DNA of 5,864 bases, from the NCBI GenBank assembly GCA_003533975.1, contig DQCL01000073.1, forward strand, positions 1 through 5,864, given 5' to 3'. A program made the position numbers and the translations under genes. Within the stretch, counting starts at the first letter, position 1. Every line of letters starts with the position of its first letter. This DNA comes from Octadecabacter sp. (GTDB lineage: Bacteria; Pseudomonadota; Alphaproteobacteria; Rhodobacterales; Rhodobacteraceae). Positions 1-5,864 of this stretch are shown here, piece by piece. Below the pieces are notes generated by a model. That model made no database searches. It saw nothing but the letters and a program-made list of their open reading frames with translations, and was not told where the DNA came from.

Positions 1-20
1 GAATCCCTGTCTGTCCGCCA
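1..20 (+). tRNA. tRNA-Ser, 3' end only (truncated by window edge)
   Basis: The first 20 bases read as the 3' end of a tRNA. GAAT (1-4) fits the end of a TTCGAAT T-loop, CCCTG (5-9) is the 3' strand of the T-stem, TCTGTCC (10-16) is a 7-nt acceptor strand, G17 is the discriminator and CCA (18-20) is encoded. The implied 5' acceptor strand is GGACAGA. A G discriminator with a GGA-type acceptor start is characteristic of bacterial serine tRNAs, and from memory this 3' end resembles alphaproteobacterial tRNA-Ser(GGA). The anticodon and the 5' part lie outside the window, so the isoacceptor is inferred. A second CCA (21-23) follows directly. The tRNA converges on the regulator gene downstream. Confidence 0.72.
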
Positions 21-46
21 CCACCCTTTTCCAACAGAATTTCGAA

Positions 47-71
47 AGCAGAATACTTTGGGATTCTTGCT
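47..71 (-). terminator. Weak hairpin between the tRNA and the regulator gene; possible terminator
   Basis: AGAAT (50-54) can pair with ATTCT (63-67) around an 8-nt loop. G48 and C49 pair with G69 and C70 around a bulged T68, and A47 can pair with T71. The hairpin lies 34 bases past the minus-strand regulator stop. Read on the minus strand it is followed by an interrupted T-rich stretch (TTTCGAAATT), so it could end that transcript. The stem is short and AT-rich and the T-tract is broken, so this is only a candidate. Apart from this hairpin, and a 10-bp GGGTTAACCC palindrome (102-111) over the regulator's stop codon, I see nothing in 21-104. Confidence 0.2.
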
Positions 72-104
72 GTGCCTGCATTCAGAACTCACCGTGTTCG
101 GGGG

Positions 105-1127
105 TTAACCCGTCTTAAAGTCACCTGGCTTTTCTCGCAAAGTCCCCGGTGTGGTCTGATACCAGCGATAAAATGCGCGATAGAATGCGCCTTCGTCTGC
201 ATATCCAACGGCGTCGGAAATCTGCGAAATAGATTGGTTCGTGCGCGATAAAAGCACCGTTGCGCGGTTTCGCCTTTGTTCGTCTTTTAGCTGTGTCACC
301 GAATGGCCTGCATCCTTGAGCATCCGGTGTAACGTTGAGCGCGACATCCCTAGATCATCCGCGATACCATCTGCATCCGGCCAATCCGCAGGCGCCCCGC
401 GCAGGCATTTTTCGACGATGACATGCTTCAGGCCTTCCGTGTCGCGATACCCGCGTAAAAACGCCTCAGGAAGCGTGCGCAAAAAGGTTTTGAGATCTTT
501 TTCGGATCGCGCCGCGCGGCGGGACAGGTATTTCTGATCAAAAACCAAACGTGCGACAGGGGCATTAAAAACAACAGGCACACCAAAGAAGTCGCGATAG
601 TCGTTCTGTCCGACGGGTTCGGGGCAGGGGAAAGACACCGCTTTAATGGGAATGCGTTCCTTAGCCGACCAGCAATTGAACCCATGAAGAATGAGAAAGA
701 AAGCGCGGTAGGTAAAGGCGCTTTGGGAGGGGGTTGCGCCATGTAATTCAACGACACAGTTGCGGCCGGTTGTTCGCATGACCCCGTATGGTTCATCAAG
801 CACCACACGCATAAACCGCAGCGTACGTTTCATCGCGATTTCAAGCGTTTGAGCGCCCATGATCGCATGCCCCAAAAGCGTGGTACTACCAGGGGGCATG
901 GGCCGTGCACCCAATCCAAAGAACTCGTCTCGCATATGCAGGGACAGGGTCAGCCAGATGCGCCCAAAGTCTTCGGTGTTGAGGCGGTCGAGACGATCTG
1001 GCGGTACGCGTGCGTCTTTCAACAACTGGCCAATGTCGAGGTTCGCTTTGCGGGCGCAATCCAAAGCTTCGGCCACGAAAACGGGCGCGACGGGCCGGAA
1101 AGAAACATGTCTGTCATTTTGTGTCAT
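105..1127 (-). CDS. AraC-family transcriptional regulator with N-terminal ligand-binding domain
   Basis: This 340-residue cytoplasmic DNA-binding protein has the layout of AraC/XylS regulators with an Arabinose_bd-type sensor domain. Residues about 12-205 form the presumed ligand-binding domain and residues about 235-333 the double helix-turn-helix. The first HTH is around residues 251-270 (ADDLGMSRSTLHRML) and the second around 299-320. It ends in the family signature GYADEGAFYRAFYRWYQTTP, from residue 308. The start was placed at the ATG at 1127. The frame stays open to a TTG at 1157 (350 residues), but those 10 extra residues look non-conserved and neither start has a clear Shine-Dalgarno sequence. 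The gene is divergent from the catabolic operon, like mmsR and mmsAB in Pseudomonas, although the sensor domain appears to be of a different subtype from MmsR. Regulation of the operon, and the effector, are inferred. Confidence 0.9.
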   Translation of the reverse strand: MTQNDRHVSFRPVAPVFVAEALDCARKANLDIGQLLKDARVPPDRLDRLNTEDFGRIWLTLSLHMRDEFFGLGARPMPPGSTTLLGHAIMGAQTLEIAMKRTLRFMRVVLDEPYGVMRTTGRNCVVELHGATPSQSAFTYRAFFLILHGFNCWSAKERIPIKAVSFPCPEPVGQNDYRDFFGVPVVFNAPVARLVFDQKYLSRRAARSEKDLKTFLRTLPEAFLRGYRDTEGLKHVIVEKCLRGAPADWPDADGIADDLGMSRSTLHRMLKDAGHSVTQLKDEQRRNRATVLLSRTNQSISQISDAVGYADEGAFYRAFYRWYQTTPGTLREKPGDFKTG

Positions 1128-1224
1128 GATTGGCAAACGATACGACACTGGTAGCAAGGATCACAAGTGCTATGGTTAGCAAATGGATTAAGCATCTGCG
1201 CAAAATGCCGGTGGGGGAGTTGAG
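1128..1224. promoter_or_regulatory. Divergent regulator/operon intergenic region with candidate operator and promoter
   Basis: This 97-bp gap must hold the promoters of both the regulator and the operon. A loosely repeated motif, GCAA-N0-2-SGAT (S is C or G), occurs three times in the same orientation at 1133-1141, 1154-1161 and 1179-1188. The GCAA cores start 21 and 25 bp apart, a spacing compatible with AraC-type direct half-sites. A TATGGT (1171-1176) could be a plus-strand -10 element, but no good -35 box lies 16-18 bp upstream, as expected of an activator-dependent promoter. GCTA-TGGT-TAGC (1169-1180) is a short dyad at the same place. A minus-strand TTGTGA/TATCGT pair is possible but would leave almost no leader before the ATG at 1127. 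Promoter positions are guesses; the repeat is directly visible. Confidence 0.4.
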
Positions 1225-1974
1225 ATGAAACGAATGGGGATTGTCGTGTCGGGGGCTGCGTCTGGGCTTGGGCGTGCCGTGATGGAAAACCTTGCCGCGC
1301 AAGGGTATCCGGTTGCCGCGTTGGACCTGAGCGACATTGCGGCCGATCAATTGCCGGATGGCTGCAAGGGATACGCCTGTGATGTTTCGGATGCGTCAGC
1401 CGTGAAATCGACCATTGCACAAGTGGGTCAGGATTTTGACACCATCACTGGGCTTGTTTGTTGTGCAGGGATCGCGCCGGGGTCAAAGCTGGTTGGGCGA
1501 TCAGGCCCCCATGACGCGGACCTGTTTGCGAAAGTGATGGCCGTGAATGTGTTTGGTACATTTCATCTGATGGCGGAATGTGCAGCCCTAATGCAGGCCA
1601 ACGACCCCGACGAAGATGGGCAGCGTGGTGTCATTGTGACAACGGCCTCTGTTGCGGCGTTTGAAGGCCAGATTGGTCAGATCGCATACGCGGCGTCAAA
1701 GGGGGCCGTCGCGGCAATGACGCTTCCTGCTGCACGAGAACTGGCGCGTACAGGCATTCGCGCAGTGTCAATCGCACCGGGCGTATTTGATACCCCAATG
1801 ATGCAAGCTATGCCTGAAGAGGTTCGCGCTTCGATTGCCGCAACTGTGCCATTTCCACCAAAGCTGTGTGATCCTCAGGATTTCGCAAGCCTCGTGCATC
1901 ATATTATCACCAACAAAACTCTGAACGGCGAGGTCATCCGTTTGGACGGCGCGCTGCGCATGGCCCCCAAATAG
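1225..1974 (+). CDS. 3-hydroxyacyl-CoA dehydrogenase, short-chain dehydrogenase/reductase type (HSD17B10-like)
   Basis: This 249-residue classical SDR covers the full family length. It has an N-terminal Rossmann glycine motif (S9-G10-A-A-S-G14-L-G16), an acidic residue after strand beta-2 (D34) pointing to NAD rather than NADP, and the active-site set N108, S142, Y155 and K159 (YAASK). From residue 141 onward it closely resembles human type-2 3-hydroxyacyl-CoA dehydrogenase (HSD17B10): ASVAAFEGQ, the MTLPAARELA segment, IAPGVFDTPM and the C-terminal NGEVIRLDGALRM. That family oxidises 3-hydroxyacyl-CoAs, including 2-methyl-3-hydroxybutyryl-CoA in isoleucine breakdown, to 3-ketoacyl-CoAs, the substrate type of the thiolase that follows. 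The usual NNAG motif reads CCAG (79-82). The start is well fixed: GGAG at 1216-1219 lies 5 nt before the ATG, and an in-frame TAA at 1189-1191 blocks upstream extension. It is the first gene of the operon. The family is clear; the in vivo substrate is inferred. Confidence 0.93.
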   Translation: MKRMGIVVSGAASGLGRAVMENLAAQGYPVAALDLSDIAADQLPDGCKGYACDVSDASAVKSTIAQVGQDFDTITGLVCCAGIAPGSKLVGRSGPHDADLFAKVMAVNVFGTFHLMAECAALMQANDPDEDGQRGVIVTTASVAAFEGQIGQIAYAASKGAVAAMTLPAARELARTGIRAVSIAPGVFDTPMMQAMPEEVRASIAATVPFPPKLCDPQDFASLVHHIITNKTLNGEVIRLDGALRMAPK

Positions 1975-1983
1975 GAGATTGTC

Positions 1984-3174
1984 ATGACTGATCCGATTGT
2001 AATTCTATCTGCCAAACGCACCCCAATGGGCGGACTTGGCGGCGAGCTGAGCCCGCTGACCGCGTCCCAGCTTGGGGCGGTTGCAGCGAAGGCTGCCGTT
2101 GAGGAAGCAGGTGTTTCTGCGGCCGACGTCGATGAGGTCATTTTTGGTAACGTGTTGGGGGCAGGGCAGGGACAAGCGCCAGCGCGTCAAATTGCCTTTG
2201 GTGCCGGCTTGCCTGAGGGCGCCGTCGCGACGACCGTGAACAAGATGTGCGGATCGGGCATGAAGGCCGCGATGTTGGCGCATGATTTACTCGCCGCGGG
2301 GTCCATTGATATGGCGCTGGCTGGCGGAGCAGAAAGCATGTCCAATGCGCCATACCTATTGCCCAAGGTGCGCGATGGATTGCGTATGGGCCACGGCGTC
2401 ACACAGGACCACATGTTCACTGACGGGCTTGAAGACGCCTATGAAAAGGGCACCCTTATGGGGGTCTTTGCAGAACGTTGCGCCACAGACTACCAGTTCA
2501 CGCGCGAAGCACAGGACGCATACGCGATTGCGTCCTTGGAGCGGGCTTTGGCCGCTGAGGCCAGCGGAGCGTTCGAAGCAGAACTCGCCCAGACGGATGT
2601 TGTGACACGCAGGGCGACGAGCGAAGTCAAAACGGATGAGCAGCCACGCAACGCCCGGCCGGATAAAATTCCACAACTTAAGCCAGCGTTTGCCAAAGAT
2701 GGCACTGTGACAGCTGCAAATGCCTCGTCGATTTCGGACGGTGCGGCTGCGCTGATCCTGACGCGGGCATCCGTTGCTAAGGCAAAGGGGCTGACGCCGA
2801 TTGCGAAAATCACGGGTCATACCAGCCACGGCGTGTCACCGGACAAGTTCCCGATCGCGCCAATCGGAGCGGTCGAGAAACTGTTGGAGAAGACCGGAAC
2901 GACGCTTGATGACTATGGTCTTTTCGAAGTGAACGAAGCCTTCGCGGTTGTCGCGATGGCTGCAATGCATTCGCTCGGCATTCCGCATGACAAGGTAAAC
3001 GTGAACGGCGGCGCCTGTGCGCTTGGCCACCCTATTGGTGCGTCTGGTGCACGGATTATGGTGACTTTGTTGCACGCTATGCGCGCACGTAACGTGCAGC
3101 GCGGAATGGCCGCGATTTGTATTGGTGGCGGCGAAGCCACTGCAATTGGCCTCGAATTGATGGAGCAGTCATGA
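1984..3174 (+). CDS. Acetyl-CoA C-acetyltransferase (type II thiolase)
   Basis: This complete 396-residue thiolase carries all the family's catalytic features. The acyl-accepting nucleophile is C89 ([10 protein letters not shown]), followed by the NEAF loop (317-320), H349 in GHPIGASG and the second catalytic cysteine C379 in CIGGGEA. The middle section resembles mitochondrial ACAT1 (T2): [11 protein letters not shown] around 114-124, TVTAANAS around 241-248 and DFPIAP-like KFPIAPIG around 288-295. Such enzymes cleave or form acetoacetyl-CoA, and T2 members also cleave 2-methylacetoacetyl-CoA to propionyl-CoA and acetyl-CoA. Placed after an HSD17B10-like dehydrogenase, the isoleucine role is attractive, but general beta-oxidation or ketone-body use cannot be excluded. 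AGGAG (1973-1977) overlaps the upstream stop codon and sits 6 nt before the ATG. The gap to the previous gene is 9 nt, and the stop overlaps the next start. Confidence 0.94.
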   Translation: MTDPIVILSAKRTPMGGLGGELSPLTASQLGAVAAKAAVEEAGVSAADVDEVIFGNVLGAGQGQAPARQIAFGAGLPEGAVATTVNKMCGSGMKAAMLAHDLLAAGSIDMALAGGAESMSNAPYLLPKVRDGLRMGHGVTQDHMFTDGLEDAYEKGTLMGVFAERCATDYQFTREAQDAYAIASLERALAAEASGAFEAELAQTDVVTRRATSEVKTDEQPRNARPDKIPQLKPAFAKDGTVTAANASSISDGAAALILTRASVAKAKGLTPIAKITGHTSHGVSPDKFPIAPIGAVEKLLEKTGTTLDDYGLFEVNEAFAVVAMAAMHSLGIPHDKVNVNGGACALGHPIGASGARIMVTLLHAMRARNVQRGMAAICIGGGEATAIGLELMEQS

Positions 3175-4316
3175 TTTTAGATGAAACCCAATCCGCCATT
3201 CAAGATATGGCACGCCAGTTTTCAAAGGCTGAACTTTGGCCGGGCGCAGAAGAACGTGACCGCAAGGCGCGATTCCCGAAAGAGGAATTGGCCAAGATGG
3301 GCGAGCTCGGCTTTCTTGGGATGCAAGTGCCAGAAGAGTATGGCGGCTTTGATGCGGATTTCGTCAGTTACGCCAGTGTTGTGGAAGAAATCGCAGCCGG
3401 CGACGGGGCTTGCTCGACGATCTTGTCGGTGCACAGCTCGGTCGGGTGTGGCCCGATCCGAGATTATGGAACAGAGGCGCAAAAGCAGAAGTATCTGCCG
3501 AAATTGGCCAGTGGCGAATGGATTGGTGGCTTTGCGCTCACCGAACCGCAAGCGGGTTCGGATGCGTCCAATCTGCGCACCACGGCTGTGCGGGACGGCG
3601 ATCACTATGTGATCAACGGCGCGAAACAGTTCATCACGTCGGGTAAGAATGGCAGCATGATCATCATCTTTGCTGTGACCGATAAATCCGCCGGTAAACG
3701 CGGGATCAGCGCCTTTATCGTGGAAACCGACACACCCGGATATGAGGTTGTACGGGTCGAGGAAAAGCTAGGAATTAACGCGTCCGACACGTGTCAGATT
3801 GCCTTTGAAAACATGCGTGTCCCCGTCGAAAACCTTCTGGGAGAGGAAGGACAGGGGTATAAAATCGCCTTGGCTAACCTTGAAAGCGGCCGCATTGGTA
3901 TCGCAGCGCAGGCTGTGGGCATGGCACGAAGTGCGTTTGAATATGCGCGTGATTATGCGGTTGACCGGCAGGCGTTTGGGCAACCGATTTTCAACAATCA
4001 GGGCATTTCGTTCCAACTGGCTGATATGGACACCCAGCTCGAGGCCGCACGCCAGATGGTGTATCACGCAGCCAGCCTGAAGGATGCCGGAAAACCGTGC
4101 CTGCGTGAGGCATCAATGGCGAAGCTGTTTACATCGGAGATGGCCGAGAAAGTTTGTAGTCAGTCGATCCAGATCCTCGGAGGATACGGGTTCTTGTCGG
4201 ACCATCCGGTGGAACGAATTTATCGCGACGCGCGCATTTGCCAGATCTATGAAGGCACAAGTGAAATCCAGCGTCTTGTGATTGCACGTACTATTCAGGC
4301 TGAGGCGGCGGGTTAG
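3171..4316 (+). CDS. Acyl-CoA dehydrogenase, short/branched-chain type (likely isobutyryl-/2-methylbutyryl-CoA)
   Basis: This 381-residue flavoprotein has the standard acyl-CoA dehydrogenase layout: an N-terminal helical domain (about 5-115), the beta domain with the FAD/substrate signature [10 protein letters not shown] (122-131) and FITSGKNG (154-161), and the C-terminal helical domain with DRQAFG (265-270), QILGGYG (334-340) and the end motif [11 protein letters not shown] (358-368). E361 in that motif aligns with the catalytic base of short-chain acyl-CoA dehydrogenases. The enzyme forms an alpha,beta-enoyl-CoA and passes electrons to electron-transfer flavoprotein, which is not encoded here. 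The neighbouring valine-pathway genes suggest isobutyryl-CoA, perhaps also 2-methylbutyryl-CoA; butyryl-CoA is possible. The ATG at 3171 overlaps the thiolase TGA as ATGA, with GGAG (3162-3165) 5 nt upstream. The open frame continues further upstream inside the thiolase gene but offers no ATG there. Confidence 0.93.
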   Translation: MILDETQSAIQDMARQFSKAELWPGAEERDRKARFPKEELAKMGELGFLGMQVPEEYGGFDADFVSYASVVEEIAAGDGACSTILSVHSSVGCGPIRDYGTEAQKQKYLPKLASGEWIGGFALTEPQAGSDASNLRTTAVRDGDHYVINGAKQFITSGKNGSMIIIFAVTDKSAGKRGISAFIVETDTPGYEVVRVEEKLGINASDTCQIAFENMRVPVENLLGEEGQGYKIALANLESGRIGIAAQAVGMARSAFEYARDYAVDRQAFGQPIFNNQGISFQLADMDTQLEAARQMVYHAASLKDAGKPCLREASMAKLFTSEMAEKVCSQSIQILGGYGFLSDHPVERIYRDARICQIYEGTSEIQRLVIARTIQAEAAG

Positions 4317-4320
4317 ACGA

Positions 4321-5361
4321 ATGAGTGAAATTATTATCCGTAAAGAAGGGCTGGCGGGGCGTGCCACGCTGAACCGGCCCGAAGCGTTGAATGCACTGAC
4401 GGCTGCTATGGCGTTGGCGCTTGAAGGCGCGCTGGACCAGTGGCGCGATGACGCGGATGTCGCCGTCGTTGTGATTGATGCGGCAGGCGACAAGGCATTT
4501 TGCGCAGGCGGGGACATCGCGGACCTTTATGCCCATGGTACGGCTGGCGATTTCGACTTTGGCCGCGCGTTTTGGTGGCAGGAATATCGCCTGAACCTGA
4601 AAATCGCGACGTACCCCAAGCCAATTGTGGTGTTCATGCAGGGGTTTGTCATGGGGGGCGGTGTCGGCGTGGCCGGACATGCATCGCATCGTATCGTTGG
4701 TGAAAGCACGAAAATCGCGATGCCCGAGTGTGGCATTGGCCTGATGCCGGATGTTGGAGGTACTTTTTTGCTTGGCCGCGCACCTGGTGAGGCGGGGGTA
4801 TACCTCGGGCTGACGGGGGGGCGTATGGGCCCTGCGGATGCTATCACGGCGACCTTTGCCGACCATTTCGTACCAGAGGCGCAATGGGATGACTTGAAAG
4901 CAAAACTGATCGGCGACGCTGACATCACCGCGATCGACGCGGCAACCCAACCCGCACCAGAGGGGACGTTAGTACAAAACGCAGCCATCATTGATGATTT
5001 GTTCTCCGGTGATACGATATCAGAGATCGCGGCGAAACTCGCAAAGGATGAGACGGAATTTGCAGCAGCGGCAGCCAAAAAACTGTCAAAAGCTGCGCCC
5101 TTGTCTTTGGCCTGTGCACTGGTCACGATCCGGCAAGCACGTATGAGCGATATGAAGGCGGCGCTTCAAATGGAATACCGGTTTTCTCATCGCGCCCAAG
5201 AACAGGGTGATTTCCTCGAAGGCATCCGCGCACAGATTATCGATCGGGACTTTAAACCAGAGTGGCAGCACACAAATTTCGACGTTCCGCCACAAGACAT
5301 AGAAAAAATGCTCGCGGATCTTGGACCGCTTGAATGGACAGAAAAGAGAGATATGCCATGA
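4321..5361 (+). CDS. 3-hydroxyisobutyryl-CoA hydrolase (crotonase-fold, HIBCH-like)
   Basis: This 346-residue protein is longer than a plain enoyl-CoA hydratase (about 260 residues) and matches the HIBCH subgroup. The crotonase core shows the oxyanion-hole segments FCAGGDI (60-66) and MGGGVGV (111-117), then MPECGIGLMPDVGG (134-147). There E136 and D144 have the same 8-residue spacing as the Glu/Asp pair of human HIBCH. The C-terminal extension carries the subgroup-typical EYRFSHRAQEQGDF (285-298) and GIRAQIIDRD (301-310). The known reaction hydrolyses 3-hydroxyisobutyryl-CoA to free 3-hydroxyisobutyrate, the exact substrate of the next gene product. Annotation pipelines often call such proteins enoyl-CoA hydratase/isomerase. 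The ATG at 4321 follows the previous stop by 4 nt with no Shine-Dalgarno at useful distance; the nearest GAGG (4302-4305) is 15 nt away, so translation probably depends on coupling. The frame is open upstream to a TTG at 4282, but that would add an arginine-rich stretch unlike the family. Confidence 0.9.
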   Translation: MSEIIIRKEGLAGRATLNRPEALNALTAAMALALEGALDQWRDDADVAVVVIDAAGDKAFCAGGDIADLYAHGTAGDFDFGRAFWWQEYRLNLKIATYPKPIVVFMQGFVMGGGVGVAGHASHRIVGESTKIAMPECGIGLMPDVGGTFLLGRAPGEAGVYLGLTGGRMGPADAITATFADHFVPEAQWDDLKAKLIGDADITAIDAATQPAPEGTLVQNAAIIDDLFSGDTISEIAAKLAKDETEFAAAAAKKLSKAAPLSLACALVTIRQARMSDMKAALQMEYRFSHRAQEQGDFLEGIRAQIIDRDFKPEWQHTNFDVPPQDIEKMLADLGPLEWTEKRDMP

Positions 5362-5864
5362 AGATTACCTTTATCGGGCTCGGCAACATGGGTGGTCCCA
5401 TGGCGTTGAATTTGCAGGCTGCGGGTCATGATGTTGTTGGCGTCGACCCAGTTGGAGGCCCAGATGGTATCGCAATGGCCAATTCTATTGCAGAGGGCTG
5501 CGCTGGTTCGGATATCGCCATAACGATGCTGCCCAATGGGGCGATCTTGCGCAAGGTTGCAGCAGACGTGATTGCGGCTTTGCCAAAAGGGGCTGTGTTC
5601 CTTGACTGCTCAACCGTTGATGTCGAAAGCGCACGTGATGTTGCCGCCGATGCAAACGCTGCCGGTTTGGGGGCGCTTGATGCACCGGTTTCCGGCGGGA
5701 TCAAAGGGGCGGCTGATGGCACGCTTACCTTTATGGTCGGCGGGGATGATGCCGCGTTTGAAACGACCAAACCACTGTTTGATATTATGGGTCAGAAGGC
5801 TGTTCACTGCGGGGCGTCGGGCGCTGGCCAGGCTGCCAAGATCTGCAACAACATGATCCTCGGC
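5358..5864 (+). CDS. mmsB: 3-hydroxyisobutyrate dehydrogenase, N-terminal 169 residues (runs off right edge)
   Basis: The frame is open from the ATG at 5358 to the last base, giving 169 residues of a family usually near 290-300, so the helical C-terminal domain is mostly missing. The N-terminal Rossmann domain begins with the signature FIGLGNMGGPMALNL (5-19) and AAGHDV (21-26). D30 at the end of strand beta-2 suggests NAD use. ITMLPNG (55-61) follows, then the substrate-binding DAPVSGGIKGA (108-118) and GTLTFMVGG (121-129). K161 in GQAAKICNN (157-165) aligns with the catalytic lysine of beta-hydroxyacid dehydrogenases. The expected reaction is 3-hydroxyisobutyrate plus NAD to methylmalonate semialdehyde. 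Tartronate semialdehyde reductase is a related alternative, but the adjacent HIBCH-like gene favours MmsB. The start overlaps the preceding stop as ATGA, with AGAGAG (5345-5350) 7 nt upstream. Confidence 0.92.
   Translation, partial: MKITFIGLGNMGGPMALNLQAAGHDVVGVDPVGGPDGIAMANSIAEGCAGSDIAITMLPNGAILRKVAADVIAALPKGAVFLDCSTVDVESARDVAADANAAGLGALDAPVSGGIKGAADGTLTFMVGGDDAAFETTKPLFDIMGQKAVHCGASGAGQAAKICNNMILG

Noticed and set aside
1..104. Possible integrative element boundary at the tRNA end
   Set aside because: No integrase, recombination directionality factor or second copy of the tRNA end is present in the window, and the neighbouring genes look like core metabolism.
102..111. Perfect 10-bp palindrome GGGTTAACCC
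   Set aside because: It overlaps the regulator's stop codon and is too short and isolated to support an operator or terminator call.
428..808. Minus-strand 126-codon open frame inside the regulator gene
   Set aside because: It lies in another frame of the strongly supported AraC-family gene, has no family-like motif, and its composition is that of a shadow frame.
849..1179. Two overlapping plus-strand open frames (about 100 codons) antisense to the regulator's 5' end
   Set aside because: They overlap the regulator's conserved N-terminal domain, have no ribosome binding site, and their translations look like low-information antisense.
1205..1228. Seven-codon open frame just upstream of the first operon gene, overlapping its start as ATGA
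   Set aside because: It has no Shine-Dalgarno of its own and its codons show no attenuator-like run of one amino acid; its sequence includes the operon's own ribosome binding site, so it is probably chance.
2356..2829. Minus-strand 157-codon open frame within the thiolase gene
   Set aside because: It is antisense to a full-length thiolase with all catalytic residues; long antisense frames are expected in GC-rich coding DNA.
4291..4950. Minus-strand 219-codon open frame opposite the hydrolase gene
   Set aside because: It is antisense to a clearly conserved crotonase-fold enzyme, shows no recognisable domain and has no promoter or ribosome binding site.

Overview
The window looks like chromosomal DNA of an alphaproteobacterium, most likely of the Rhodobacterales (Roseobacter-type). 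This is inferred from the moderately high GC content, the character of the proteins and the tight catabolic operon. No search was run, so no genus is claimed.

Layout. Positions 1-20 are the 3' end of a plus-strand tRNA, probably tRNA-Ser, cut by the window edge. Positions 21-104 are non-coding, with one weak hairpin. An AraC-family regulator runs on the minus strand (105-1127). A 97-bp divergent intergenic region (1128-1224) follows, carrying a thrice-repeated GCAA..GAT motif. Five plus-strand genes (1225 to the right edge) then run head to tail with gaps of 9 and 4 nt or 4-nt ATGA overlaps, so they are very probably one transcript.

The five products are an HSD17B10-like short-chain 3-hydroxyacyl-CoA dehydrogenase, a T2-type acetyl-CoA acetyltransferase, a short/branched-chain acyl-CoA dehydrogenase, a 3-hydroxyisobutyryl-CoA hydrolase of the crotonase fold, and 3-hydroxyisobutyrate dehydrogenase (MmsB, incomplete at the right edge).

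How they work together. The last three genes fit the distal valine pathway: isobutyryl-CoA to methacrylyl-CoA, release of 3-hydroxyisobutyrate from its CoA ester, then oxidation to methylmalonate semialdehyde. The first two fit the end of isoleucine breakdown: 2-methyl-3-hydroxybutyryl-CoA to 2-methylacetoacetyl-CoA, then cleavage to propionyl-CoA and acetyl-CoA. The acyl-CoA dehydrogenase could serve both branches. The hydratase step and methylmalonate-semialdehyde dehydrogenase (mmsA) are not in the window. The divergent AraC-type protein is the obvious candidate regulator.

This is a well-made but essentially ordinary catabolic locus. I found no mobile element, CRISPR array, toxin or defence module, and no evidence for a new system. 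The points most worth a second look are the putative operator repeats, the merging of isoleucine- and valine-type steps in one operon, and the tRNA end at the left edge.
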